Part shown: positions 36,660-45,788 of the stretch, one piece after another
Position numbering within the stretch: position 1 is the stretch's first letter
Layout of the letters: every line of letters begins with the position of its first letter
Source of the DNA: Bog-159 sp963707465
GTDB taxonomy: Bacteria; Acidobacteriota; Terriglobia; Bryobacterales; Bryobacteraceae
Length of the DNA: 64,000 nucleotides
Direction of reading: 5' to 3'
Assembly: GCA_963707465.1 (NCBI GenBank)
Contig: CAVPQK010000015.1
Span: 496,001-560,000 of the forward strand
Notes under the pieces: model-generated
What the model was told of the DNA's origin: nothing
Database searches by the model: none
Seen by the model: only the letters and a program-made list of their open reading frames with translations
Program-made: the position numbers and the translations under genes

Positions 36660-36874
36660 GCGAATTCTGAGTATTGTGAGGATTGTAAGAAGCCTGGTGC
36701 GGTTCGCGCGCTCCTGGCACTCAGGTTTTTCTTGAAGGAGAGAGCTGCCACCAATGGAGCAGTATTTTTTTGGTGGGCGCCGTCAGCCATACACCGGCGT
36801 CCACGTTTGGACTCCAGTTGGACTCCAAACCGGAGGTCCGAGGAGGGTTGGTGTCTGTAACTCTTTGAAGAATT

Positions 36875-36925
36875 TGGTCGGGCCGCCGAGATTTGAACTC
36901 GGGACCTCTTGCACCCCAAGCAGGG
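36875..36925 (-). pseudogene. 3' half of a tRNA-Pro (GGG) gene
   Basis: On the minus strand the sequence has an anticodon loop TTGGGGT (anticodon GGG), a 3' anticodon arm GCAAG, a perfect T-arm CCGAG-TTCAAAT-CTCGG, the 3' acceptor strand CGGCCCG, discriminator A and CCA (36875-36877). The matching 5' acceptor CGGGCCG and the D-arm are absent upstream, and the 5' anticodon arm (CCTGC) already has a mismatch. This is what integrase attachment leaves behind: the 3' half of a tRNA gene. Confidence 0.75.
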
Positions 36926-37125
36926 AACGGCCCTCCATCGGCTCCAGGAGCTTGCCGTGATTTCAACGGCTTACATTAAATCGGGGCATCTGCTTCCGCT
37001 CACCGCAGATGGCCAAAACACCACATTTTCGCACAGTTTCTCGCACGGTTTGAAGGCGCTAAAGGGACACTTGCTTGGCACTTGCTTTTTTTTCGCGCGT
37101 CGCAGGCGTCATCACCTACAAAGAC

Positions 37126-37461
37126 CTACCGCCCTAGGAAACTCCCAGCTTCTGGTCCCAGGCTACCGTCTGGAAACCGTCGCCGCGGCAATGGCGGAAT
37201 GGGACGAATACCGAGTTTCTCGTGCCACCTGATCCAGGCATCTTGCGTAAATATTCCCGCGGGCGCATTCGCCAGCGCCTTTCGAAACTCTTCGCGCGGC
37301 ATGTACTTCTCCACCACCTTCACATCAGCGGGCGATCCGTAAACCATGAGGTGCGCCACGAACGTCGGGACGTCGTCGAGCGTTCGCTCCGCCGCGTCAT
37401 ACCAAACCACCTTGCGGGCTACCCGCAGCAATTCTGGTGGGTGTGGACGGGCGACTTTCAT
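37126..37461 (-). CDS. Hypothetical protein downstream of the AbiEii remnant
   Basis: 111 residues, MKVARPHPPELLRVARKVVW..., with DDVPTFVAHLMVYGSPADVK and RKALANAPAGIFTQDAWIRW. Small proteins of this type often follow or overlap AbiEii-like nucleotidyltransferases, as here (4-base overlap), and could be the antitoxin-side partner. I do not know a named family. Confidence 0.6.
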   Translation of the reverse strand: MKVARPHPPELLRVARKVVWYDAAERTLDDVPTFVAHLMVYGSPADVKVVEKYMPREEFRKALANAPAGIFTQDAWIRWHEKLGIRPIPPLPRRRFPDGSLGPEAGSFLGR

Positions 37462-38155
37462 CGCTCCAATCCTTCTGGGCTGAGCCCGCGCCGCGGTTGC
37501 ATACTGGGCAGACGAGTTAAGTCCACCGCTCGCGCCCAATGCGTCAGATCACGCTGCGTGGCGGCCGGGACTCGGTCCAACGTACCATCTCCGTAGAACT
37601 GCAGCGCCCGGATACTCGTAGCTGGATCGAAGGTCCGATCAATCGCTTTGGCCGCTCCCAAAGCCATTGGCAGGTCGATTCCGTGGGATACCAGCGCATG
37701 AATGTCCACATAGTCCTTCCAGCTTCCTCGCATTTGGATTACACGCATTTTCATGCCGGCCAGATCGAGCAACGAGGCAACTCGCACGCGGGAGTCCACT
37801 GCGCGCCGTGGGTCCTGTACCCTCCGCAGAGTGTCCAAACCGCCAAAGAACGCCACCTTAACCGGGCCGCTCCGATCTATGAAGGCTTCCGGGTTGTCAC
37901 TCTTGCGATGTACCCAGAGGTTCGTATCCGCCGCGTCCAGATCTCCGAAAAAGGGCAACCGCGCTTGCAACCGATCTGGGTCGAAACCCGCCGAAGAGAA
38001 GAAGTCGAAGTCTTCCGACACCGATGGCCGAGTTGTAGGGCAAGCCCAGTTCCGCCATAAAGTACAAAATCGGATGGAACGGCATCCAGTTCCGGCCAGA
38101 ATAACCTTTGGGATACGGTCAGGATATCCAGGCGCGGGGCGAAGGTTGTTGGCAT
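37458..38155 (-). pseudogene. AbiEii-like nucleotidyltransferase toxin, frameshifted
   Basis: The start (MPTTFAPRLDILTVSQRLFW, then FVLYGGTGLALQLGHR with the nucleotidyltransferase GG motif) is in one frame from the ATG at 38155. The continuation SEDFDFFSSAGFDPDRLQAR with the acidic DFDFF motif is in the next. Both join naturally as LGHRxSEDFDFFSS, so one base is lost near 38020-38030. The rest (LLDLAGMKMRVIQMRGSWKD YVDIHAL) is normal for the family. A normal enzyme of this type would modify tRNA or another target. Confidence 0.7.
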
Positions 38156-38186
38156 GTCAGGGGTGTTTTTCCGGGGGCCATCTAGA

Positions 38187-41100
38187 TCATTTCGACGCCG
38201 ATGGCGCACCCCACCTTTCTATAAACTGCGCGAGATCAACCGCGCGCACCGGCGACGGTTCAGCGTCTCGCTTGGTCGGCTTGCGCCCGCCGGCGGGAAC
38301 CAGATAATTATCCGGCCGACACGTAAATACAATTATTTGAATGTTGTTGGCGATCTCCTTCAACAGGTCACGCAGCCACGACATTCGGCTGCCGTCGGTC
38401 TGCGTAAGTTGATCATCGAGAATTACCGCAGTTTTCAGTTGTTCAGCGAGAGTCAGCCTGAATATGGTCGAAAGCTGATCTCGCGTACCAACCGACAACA
38501 ACTCGACAAGACGATTCTCGCCGGCGATCGAAATACCCTCTGTCTCCAGGTTTGGGCCAAGAGCAAGCTTGCCATAGCGGCCCGTAGTGAGGGCAGCGAA
38601 GCGCTTTGCGACTGGTTCGGCAAGGGCGTGTCCGAGGTGCGTGCCTTCCTCTTGTTCGGCCTCACGCAGCGTTTTTCTTAGCAATTCCCATGCCTCGTAC
38701 TCAAGCTCCACTTGGTGAGCCTGTTCCTTGGCAGATTCCAGATCGCTCGCCGCATCCTCGGCTCTTTGCTTGGCCACCTCGCCACCCACCAGTTGCAGCG
38801 CGCCCTGCTTCTCCCGGATTTTCCCGTCGATGTTCTCGAGCTGAGAACCGGCCTCCTCGAATTGCCTCCGCGCCTCGGCAAGCATCTCATCGCTGATTGC
38901 ACGAGCCGGGGCAGGAGCCTGCCGAAGCTGCGCCTCAATCTCTTCCAACGCTTCACGGGCTCCCTTCTCGCCGAGTTTGGCCGCCGCCTCGCGCCGCGCC
39001 TTGAGAGCGCCCTCATCGATCAATTGCAACCGATTCGCCTCGTCTAAACGTTCCTCCGCTAGCCTATACGCGGCCTCCGAATCAGCCAATGCCTCAAGCG
39101 CGATGTTCACCGTGTTCTGGGCTTCTGCGATGCTCTCGTCGCCTTCCGCGGCAAAGCGTTTTAGAGTACCCTCGATGCTATCGATCTCTTTCTGAACATC
39201 GATTTGTTGACTGAGGACCTGGCGCAGAGCTTCTTGCCAGTCTCCCAGAACATAGGACTGCGCCCGATCGCGGTCCGCCCTAGCCTCATCCACTCCTTTC
39301 TGTTTCTCCACCACCAGGGCTTTTGCTGCGGAAAGATCGCTTTCCTTCTGCGTCTCGTCCTTAGCGAGGGTATCGAGCTCTCTACGAAGTGCGTCGAGCC
39401 GCGTCTCGATGTCGGCTGCATCCTTGGCCCGGAGTTTGCGGGCGGCCTTCTCCAGCTTTGAGTGATCCGCGCCGGGCAGTTCCTTTTCGGCGGCGGTGAG
39501 TTGCTGTTGACGTTCCGCCAGCAGACTTCCCCAGTCGGGCTGATCGGCGATCCGCTGTTCGAGTTGCGCGGCCTCGCGAAGCGCGGTTTCGATTTCGGTG
39601 CGACGCTGGTCCGTATCATTTACAAGACGCGACAGCTCTTCAATGGAGGCAACGTCCGCTTCCTGCAGTGCGGGCTCCGCTTCGGCCGCCCAACGCTCGT
39701 CGAACCTCGTCACTTCCTCGCGTGCATCCGCGGCGCCTCCCATGACAGCAATTTCGGCCACCCCTTCGATATCGAATTGCAGGTTTCGGCGAGCGCTGGC
39801 TTCTAATGTCGAACTGCTAACATCGTGCAAAGTCGCCTCTTCGCCATCGCGCTGGACCGTGACGCTGAGGGGCCGTTTCGGGCGTAGCGTGACCGAGAGA
39901 CCGACATCCAGCTTTGCGGCCGCAATCCGCATATCGCCTTCCAACCGCCGCAATTCGTCAAGCCGGTCACGCGATGGTAGCGCAAAGCGTGGCTGGGCAG
40001 ATTCGAGCGCAGCCCCCGCGGCACGTTTGTCCCTGGCCTGCTTCCGCCAATCGTTGAGTTGCGCGAGGCCTTTCTCGGCCTGATGGTAGCCGTCTCGCGC
40101 GGCTTGCCAGCGGAACAGCGATCGAACTGCGCGGAGGTCGCGCTCCTGCTCTTCCACTTCCAGGCGCCGACCTTCCGCAGCCTCGCGTTTCTTCTGCAAG
40201 TCCGCGACGGAATTCGCAAGCGCGCCTAACTCGTTGTCGAGAGTAGCGACCTTGGCGACCGCCGTCTCGATTGCGCGAATATTCTCGATGGCCCCCTCGT
40301 GCCGTAACTGTTCCGAGCGCAAAACGGCCAGCCGCGCCTCAAGCTTGCTTTGTTCGAGCTGTCGTTCCCGGACGCGATCTTCGCTTTGCAAACGCGCCAG
40401 TTCCCCGTTTGCCTTTTGCGCCTGCTCCGCGGTCATATTCCACGCAACTTGCGCCTCGTCCCGCGTCTTGGTCAGCGCCACGAGCATCTGGATACCATCC
40501 GCATGTAGGCGCTCCGCCTGTGACAATTCATGAAGTTCGTTGGTGATCACCTCTAGACGCGCCTGGTGCTCCTCCAGGCGCTTCGAAATTTCTTGCCGGC
40601 GCTGATCTTTCTCGAAGTCGCTCTGCAGGGTCTCCACCCACTCTTGCGCCTTGGTTGCGGCCTCCTTCAGTTCGAGCCGGCGAGCGCGCAGTTGCTGGAT
40701 TTCGATCTCGACAGCAGTTGTCTTTTGAAGCTCCTGCTCCCAATCGTGGCTGCATTGTTGTTTCCGCTGAATCTCCTCATTCAGCTTTACCCAAGGCGAA
40801 TTTCTTCCCCTCTTTTTCTTGGCCTCCCCTTCCGAAATATTGAACGCTTCATCGACCCTTTCCTGAACGCAGGCCAGCACGGTTTTGAACAGCGGATTTT
40901 CGGCCATTGCCTGGAGGGCCGACATCAGTTGCTTCTTCCCCGATTCATCCGAGTCCGCGCCCAGAGCCTGATCGAAGATGGCGGCTACACGGTCCTGTTC
41001 CGCCAGCAGCGCCGTCGTGAGAAAGGTCATCGGCATGCCCTTAGGGCGCCCCTTCCCTCCCGGCGGAGCTACGCCCCAGCGCAAGATCTCACTCAACCGC

Positions 41101-41444
41101 TCGTCCACCTGACGTCCACGAACCTCAGGCGCAAAGTCGACCCCATCGCGGGACCACTCGAGAGACGAGCTCGTGGTGCCGAACGTCTTCCGCACCCGCC
41201 AGATCTGCTGCGGTTCGCTTTCAAAGACAAGCTCGACGAAAGGTCCCTCCGAGTCGTACCAACTGACGAAGTCCCTGTGCTCCGTCGCCGTGCTTTGCAG
41301 CAGAAGCGCCGCGCGAACCGCGTGGGCCAGGCTCGATTTGCCCAGATCGTTTGGGCCGTGCAAGACATTCAAACCGCCGCCAAACTCGATTTTCGCAGTG
41401 CGGATACAACGAAAGTGTTCCACGCGAACAGAGACCAACTTCAT
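38187..41444 (-). CDS. Rad50/SbcC-like ATPase without a zinc hook
   Basis: 1085 residues. The N-terminal ABC half has VEHFRCIRTAKIEFGGGLNV and Walker A GPNDLGKSS (30-38). Long coiled coils follow (about 220-500 and 590-930). The C-terminal half has LSVGTRDQLSTIFRLTLAEQ (signature) and AVILDDQL (Walker B). Between the coils, where SbcC/Rad50 carries a CxxC zinc hook, there is no CxxC; instead about residues 508-575 look beta-rich (LSVTLRPKRPLSVTVQRDGE). The ATG overlaps the phosphoesterase stop (ATGA). With it, this should form an Mre11-Rad50-like DNA end-processing complex. Confidence 0.85.
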   Translation of the reverse strand: MKLVSVRVEHFRCIRTAKIEFGGGLNVLHGPNDLGKSSLAHAVRAALLLQSTATEHRDFVSWYDSEGPFVELVFESEPQQIWRVRKTFGTTSSSLEWSRDGVDFAPEVRGRQVDERLSEILRWGVAPPGGKGRPKGMPMTFLTTALLAEQDRVAAIFDQALGADSDESGKKQLMSALQAMAENPLFKTVLACVQERVDEAFNISEGEAKKKRGRNSPWVKLNEEIQRKQQCSHDWEQELQKTTAVEIEIQQLRARRLELKEAATKAQEWVETLQSDFEKDQRRQEISKRLEEHQARLEVITNELHELSQAERLHADGIQMLVALTKTRDEAQVAWNMTAEQAQKANGELARLQSEDRVRERQLEQSKLEARLAVLRSEQLRHEGAIENIRAIETAVAKVATLDNELGALANSVADLQKKREAAEGRRLEVEEQERDLRAVRSLFRWQAARDGYHQAEKGLAQLNDWRKQARDKRAAGAALESAQPRFALPSRDRLDELRRLEGDMRIAAAKLDVGLSVTLRPKRPLSVTVQRDGEEATLHDVSSSTLEASARRNLQFDIEGVAEIAVMGGAADAREEVTRFDERWAAEAEPALQEADVASIEELSRLVNDTDQRRTEIETALREAAQLEQRIADQPDWGSLLAERQQQLTAAEKELPGADHSKLEKAARKLRAKDAADIETRLDALRRELDTLAKDETQKESDLSAAKALVVEKQKGVDEARADRDRAQSYVLGDWQEALRQVLSQQIDVQKEIDSIEGTLKRFAAEGDESIAEAQNTVNIALEALADSEAAYRLAEERLDEANRLQLIDEGALKARREAAAKLGEKGAREALEEIEAQLRQAPAPARAISDEMLAEARRQFEEAGSQLENIDGKIREKQGALQLVGGEVAKQRAEDAASDLESAKEQAHQVELEYEAWELLRKTLREAEQEEGTHLGHALAEPVAKRFAALTTGRYGKLALGPNLETEGISIAGENRLVELLSVGTRDQLSTIFRLTLAEQLKTAVILDDQLTQTDGSRMSWLRDLLKEIANNIQIIVFTCRPDNYLVPAGGRKPTKRDAEPSPVRAVDLAQFIERWGAPSASK

Positions 41445-42637
41445 TGCTCCGCCCCTCCGCGCGGTGCGCTCGCGCCCCCTGCCTGGTCGGGCAGACTGCG
41501 AAGAGTCTTATGAAGCAGAACGATAGCCTGGCGGGCGACTTTGCCGTCCGGTTCATTCGCCTGCGCCTGAAGACGGGCCACGACCGAGCTCAGCACGTCG
41601 GGCAGTGTGTCATCGAAATCGCTTGCATCGTAGACATTGACCTCCAGCCCCGCGGTGTCCTCTTGCAGCACCCCGACCTTGCCGCATACCGCCTCATCGC
41701 CCTTCAACTCCTGCAGAATTTCGTCCACACGTGCGCGCTCGGAAATAGTGACTTCCATTTGGAGCGTCAAACGAAGCACGCATTCCTTGAGATCCTCGTG
41801 TCGAAAAGCTTCCAGTTGCTGCATGCTGGTGCAGCGTTCGTCTCGCCATCGCCAGCGGCTAACCGGTTGCTTCTGGATGATCGGAGGCCGGCCCTGGCGC
41901 GGAAAAAGGACAATGGCCACGAACCCAGCCTCGGACTCTCCGAACTTGGTCGCCTCGGGAGCGCCAGGATAAACGGCGGGCGCTGCTTTTGGGGGTAATT
42001 CCCGAAACCCGTGCGTATCGCCGATCGCCAGATAATTGAGTCCCCGTTTCTGCGCTGCATCCGCGCCAATCGGGAAGTTCATTTCATGTCCAGCGATATC
42101 GAAAGTCTGGCCATGCACCAGGCCGATGCGAATCCGTTGGTCGCCCAGTTTTCGCATTGGAATGTGCGAAGTTGGATCGTCGGCGCCGGCTTGGCTCCGG
42201 CAGGGCACCGCATAAAGGACCGCTTCCTCCGATAGCGCAAATTCGTAGTCCTCGCGGTCCACCACGTGCACCCAATCCGGCAGGCCGCGTCGGAATGGAT
42301 GATCGTCCGCCCAAACCGAATTTGGCCACAATGGATCGTGATTGCCGGGCAGCAGAAATACGGGACGGTCTTTCCACTTCCGGCGCTCGAATAACCGCAG
42401 CAGTTCCCGCCACCACGTGTCCGCCGGTGTTGGCTCATGGAACAGATCGCCTGCGCACAAAACCGCGTTAACCGCGTAGCTCTCCGCCAGCCCGAGCAGT
42501 TTGTCGACCGCTTCTATGCGAGCACGTGTCAACTTCGGCTGATCCTCTTCCCGAAAGGACGGAAAGCTCCGGCCGAGGTGCCAGTCAGCCGTATGCAGGA
42601 TCTTCAATGCCACGTCCTGTTCCTCCATCGGTCTCAT
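41441..42637 (-). CDS. Mre11/SbcD-like metallophosphoesterase
   Basis: 398 residues. The phosphoesterase motifs are complete and in order: HTADWHLG (D and H), CAGDLF, LPGNHDPL, LVHGQTF and IGDTHG. After about residue 240 there is an SbcD-like capping region (KPAAPAVYPGAPEATKF-type segment), then a tail that should contact the ATPase. Its ATG overlaps the stop of the helicase fragment upstream (ATGA), and its own stop overlaps the ATPase start, so the three genes were one tightly coupled operon before the IS21 insertion. Confidence 0.85.
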   Translation of the reverse strand: MRPMEEQDVALKILHTADWHLGRSFPSFREEDQPKLTRARIEAVDKLLGLAESYAVNAVLCAGDLFHEPTPADTWWRELLRLFERRKWKDRPVFLLPGNHDPLWPNSVWADDHPFRRGLPDWVHVVDREDYEFALSEEAVLYAVPCRSQAGADDPTSHIPMRKLGDQRIRIGLVHGQTFDIAGHEMNFPIGADAAQKRGLNYLAIGDTHGFRELPPKAAPAVYPGAPEATKFGESEAGFVAIVLFPRQGRPPIIQKQPVSRWRWRDERCTSMQQLEAFRHEDLKECVLRLTLQMEVTISERARVDEILQELKGDEAVCGKVGVLQEDTAGLEVNVYDASDFDDTLPDVLSSVVARLQAQANEPDGKVARQAIVLLHKTLRSLPDQAGGASAPRGGAEQ

Positions 42638-42768
42638 TCAAGAACAAACTCCACGTCGAGAATCCTGGCAACCTCCGGCGGCCGGTATCGGCGGTGATGT
42701 GCGCGGTCCCGCCACTGGCCATAGTCCGCATCGTCGCGCTTTTCGAGTCGCTGGATCTCCTGATTTCG
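42634..42768 (-). pseudogene. Detached 3' end of the SNF2 helicase gene
   Basis: A frame with no start codon reads RNQEIQRLEKRDDADYGQWR, then DRAHHRRYRPPEVARILDVE and FVLE before its TGA. It continues the coiled-coil ending of the helicase on the other side of the IS element (IRAIQGQIDELEAEMRL), and the piece from LEKRDD onward looks like the natural C-terminus of such helicases as I remember them. Its TGA overlaps the phosphoesterase ATG by 4 bases. Confidence 0.7.
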
Positions 42769-42827
42769 CTACTCTGAATTGGCCCCTTTCGATGCTTTGA
42801 TTTGGCCCCACCTGTAGATCAGAAACC

Positions 42828-44426
42828 ATGTATCTTGTTTCGGGCATGAATGCCCGGAAGGAAAACACGGTTTTGGAAAACAGGAGAGCCAAGGTGGAAC
42901 TATACGAGCAGATCCGGCGAGAGTACGAGCATGGTGCCGGAACGATACGGGCGGTGGCGCGGAAGTTGGGCGTACACCGTCGAGAAGTGCGGAAGGCGCT
43001 GGCCAGGGCTATGCCGGCGGACCGCAAGATTCCGGAACGGGAGAGGCCGAAACTGGCGGCGGCGATTCCCTTTATCGACGGGGTTCTGGAGTCGGACCGC
43101 AAGGCCCCTAGAAAGCAGCGGCACACGGCGCACCGGATTTGGGCACGCCTGCGACGCGAGATGCCGGAATTGGACGTGGCGGAATCGACGGTGCGGCAAT
43201 ATGTGCGCGCAAGAAAAGCGGCCATGGGTTTACTGGGGATGGAAACCTTCGTGCCGCAGTCGTATACGTGGGGTGACGAAGGACAGGTGGACTGGTATGA
43301 AGGCTGGGCGGAGTTCGACGGTGAATCGCGCAAAACATGCCTGTTTTGCTTGCGCAGCATGGCGAGCGGAGGAGCATTTCATCGGGCCTATCCGCACGCC
43401 AACCAGCAGGCGTTCCTGGAAGCGCACGAGTTGGCATTCGCTTATTTTGGCGGGGTGTTCCGCGTGCTGCGTTACGACAACCTGAAGAGTGCCGTAAAGA
43501 AAATCTTGCGGGGGCATCAACGGGAGGAGACCGCACGGTTCATTGCCTTCCGTTCGCACTGGGGGTTTGAGTCGGAGTTCTGCACGCCGGGCGAGGGACA
43601 CGAGAAAGGTGGCGTGGAAGGCGAAGGAGGGCAGTTCCGGCGGAATCATCTGGTGCCAGTGCCGAAGGTCCGTGATCTGGAAGAGCTGAACCTGCTGCTG
43701 GCCGCGGGTTCGAAGGAAGACGAGGGCCGGGTGATCGAGGGGCGTGGGCAGCCTGTCGGCACGGCGATGCTCACGGAGCGGGAGCATTTATTACCGCTGG
43801 CCACGGATGGTTTTGATTTGGCATCACTACACTTTCCGACGGTCAACGGCAGCGGCTGCGCGAAGGCGCTGACCAACTTCTACTCGGTCCCTTTGCCGGT
43901 GGGCACCGCGGTGGAAGTGAAAGTCTACTCGGCTTACGTGGAGGTCTGGCATCAGGCCAGGTGCGTGGCGCGGCATGAGCGCTGCTATGCGCGGCACAAG
44001 AAGGTACTCGAGTTGGAGCATTACCTGGATGTGCTGGTGAAAAAGCCCGGAGCTTTGGCCGGTTCGACGGCGCTGGAGCAATGCCGGGCGCAAGGGCGAT
44101 GGCCCGCCAGCTACGACCAGTTCTGGGATGTGCTGCGTCAACGACAAGGCAAGCAGGAAGGCACGCGCGCCATGATCGACGTACTGCTGCTGGCACGGGA
44201 GCATGGGCCGGCACCGGTGCGCGAAGCTGTGGAAGAAGCACTGCAGTTGGGGTGTTCGGATGTAGGGGCGGTTCGTTATCTGCTGAGCATCCGCGGCCAG
44301 GCACAGCAGCCGGTAGCCGCCCCGGCACAGATCGGTGCACTGAATCGGTATGACCGGCCGCAGCCCAGCCTGGAGGATTACGACCAACTGCGGCCGACTT
44401 GGAGAGCGACGGAGGTGATCCAATGA
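42828..44426 (+). CDS. istA: IS21-family transposase IstA
   Basis: 532 residues. An N-terminal helix-turn-helix (YEQIRREYEHGAGTIRAVAR, KLGVHRREVRKAL) binds the ends. The DDE catalytic core shows WGDEGQVDWYEG (first D), LRYDNLKSAVKK (second D) and GHEKGGVEGEGGQFRR (E). The start could be the ATG at 42828 or that at 42846. Its stop overlaps the istB ATG. The gene is open, so the element may still be mobile. Confidence 0.92.
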   Translation: MYLVSGMNARKENTVLENRRAKVELYEQIRREYEHGAGTIRAVARKLGVHRREVRKALARAMPADRKIPERERPKLAAAIPFIDGVLESDRKAPRKQRHTAHRIWARLRREMPELDVAESTVRQYVRARKAAMGLLGMETFVPQSYTWGDEGQVDWYEGWAEFDGESRKTCLFCLRSMASGGAFHRAYPHANQQAFLEAHELAFAYFGGVFRVLRYDNLKSAVKKILRGHQREETARFIAFRSHWGFESEFCTPGEGHEKGGVEGEGGQFRRNHLVPVPKVRDLEELNLLLAAGSKEDEGRVIEGRGQPVGTAMLTEREHLLPLATDGFDLASLHFPTVNGSGCAKALTNFYSVPLPVGTAVEVKVYSAYVEVWHQARCVARHERCYARHKKVLELEHYLDVLVKKPGALAGSTALEQCRAQGRWPASYDQFWDVLRQRQGKQEGTRAMIDVLLLAREHGPAPVREAVEEALQLGCSDVGAVRYLLSIRGQAQQPVAAPAQIGALNRYDRPQPSLEDYDQLRPTWRATEVIQ

Positions 44427-45202
44427 GCGCCGCCGTCCAACCCATACAGGAGGCCGCGATCCGGCAATACGCCAAGCAGCTACACTTGCCGACATTGGGC
44501 GGGCAGTTTGTGCGGCTGGCCGAGCAGGCGGTGAAGCAGCAGCAATCGCATCTGAGTTATTTGGAAGCGCTGATGGAAGGAGAAGTAGAGGAGCGCGGAC
44601 GGAAGGCGATGGCGCGGCGGATTCAGGAGGCCCGCTTCCCTGCGGTGAAAACGCTGGAGGAGTTCGACTTCCAGTGTGCGCCGCACCTTCCGGTACCGCT
44701 ACTGCGCGATCTGAGTGACGGCGGATACCTGGAACGGAAGGAGCCAGTCATTTTTCTGGGCGACACGGGCACGGGGAAAACTCACTTGGCCACCGGATTG
44801 GCGGTAGCGGCTTGCCGCCAGCGGAAGCGGGTGCGGTTCACGACGGCGGCGGAAATGGTGACCGAACTGATCGAAGCCCAGAACCATGCCGAACTGACCC
44901 GGGTGAGGAATCGTTGGACCCGTTACGACTTGATTGTGATCGACGAGCTGGGTTACGTGGTGATGCCGGATTCAGCGGCGGAGTTGCTGTTTCAAGTGAT
45001 CGCCGGACGAGCCGAGCGGGCGGCGGTGATCGTTACGACGAACTTGCCATTTTCAGAATGGACCACGAAATTCCCCAATGCGCGATTGTGCAAGGCCATG
45101 CTCGACCGGCTGACGGACCAAGCCCACATTATAGATACCGGAAAGGACTCGTACCGGTTCCTGCGGACGCTGAAGAAGCTGGGCAAAGGAGCGAAAGCAT
45201 GA
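44423..45202 (+). CDS. istB: IS21-family helper ATPase IstB
   Basis: 259 residues of the AAA+ DnaA/DnaC-like group that selects the target for IstA. Walker A is FLGDTGTGKTHLATGLAVAA, Walker B is DLIVIDELGYV, and sensor 1 is AVIVTTNLPFSEW. The N-terminal helix bundle (QYAKQLHLPTLGGQFVRLAE) is the usual IstB_N. ATG overlap with istA sets the start. Confidence 0.93.
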   Translation: MSAAVQPIQEAAIRQYAKQLHLPTLGGQFVRLAEQAVKQQQSHLSYLEALMEGEVEERGRKAMARRIQEARFPAVKTLEEFDFQCAPHLPVPLLRDLSDGGYLERKEPVIFLGDTGTGKTHLATGLAVAACRQRKRVRFTTAAEMVTELIEAQNHAELTRVRNRWTRYDLIVIDELGYVVMPDSAAELLFQVIAGRAERAAVIVTTNLPFSEWTTKFPNARLCKAMLDRLTDQAHIIDTGKDSYRFLRTLKKLGKGAKA

Positions 45203-45552
45203 AGGCGCGGCAATGGTATCGAGCGCGAATTCGCTGGGCGGAGATGGTGGAAGGGCGCGGGATCCGTAACTGGGAAGAGGGGCTTTATTTGTTCCGCAGC
45301 GAAGACCGCGAGGCGGCGTTCGTTCGCGCCTTGGAGATCGGCGAAGGTGGACAAAGCGGCGGGGAAGAACAGGGGCGCCGTACGCGCTGGGTCGAGACGC
45401 GGCTCGCCGAGGTGGTGGCGCTGGAGTGCCTGGGCGATGAGTTGGAAGAGGAGCCTTTGGAGGTGCACTGGATACGGCTGCCGGCGACGGAGAAGATCGC
45501 CTTCGGCCACAAATTCGAGCCAGGTAAGAAGGCACCTCGGGAGTCGCGGTGA
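45199..45552 (+). CDS. Passenger ORF of the IS21 element (DUF4288-like)
   Basis: 117 residues, MKARQWYRARIRWAEMVEGR..., starting on an ATGA overlap with the istB stop, so it is translated as part of the transposition operon. The pattern WYRARIRWAE, LYLFRSEDREAAFVRALEIG and RWVETRLAEVVALECLG resembles DUF4288 proteins, whose function is unknown. Typical IS21 elements end after istB. A role in transposition control or a cargo gene are both possible. Confidence 0.65.
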   Translation: MKARQWYRARIRWAEMVEGRGIRNWEEGLYLFRSEDREAAFVRALEIGEGGQSGGEEQGRRTRWVETRLAEVVALECLGDELEEEPLEVHWIRLPATEKIAFGHKFEPGKKAPRESR

Positions 45553-45568
45553 CCGGCCCGAACGGCGG

Positions 45569-45659
45569 ATTTTTTGGAGGACCCCGCCCTTCGCTTCGCC
45601 CTAACCGCTCGGCCTCCGGCCTCGCAGGGCTACGCTGCGGCCGGGGCCCTCCAAAAAAT
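45569..45659. terminator. Long inverted repeat after the passenger ORF
   Basis: The 18-base arms ATTTTTTGGAGGACCCCG (45569-45586) and CGGGGCCCTCCAAAAAAT (45642-45659) pair with one mismatch around a GC-rich 55-base centre that can also fold. The T- and A-runs at the outer ends would allow termination from either side. It could equally be a transposase-related site. Confidence 0.5.
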
Positions 45660-45788
45660 GGGAGAGGCGACACTTGGGAAAGACCCGGCCAGCAACTAAT
45701 AAAAGGAGCGGATCAACAAGAAGCGTCTGCGCGGGCAGGCGGAACAATAACCAGGTGGGGCCAAATGAGAGCATCAAAAGGGGCCAAA

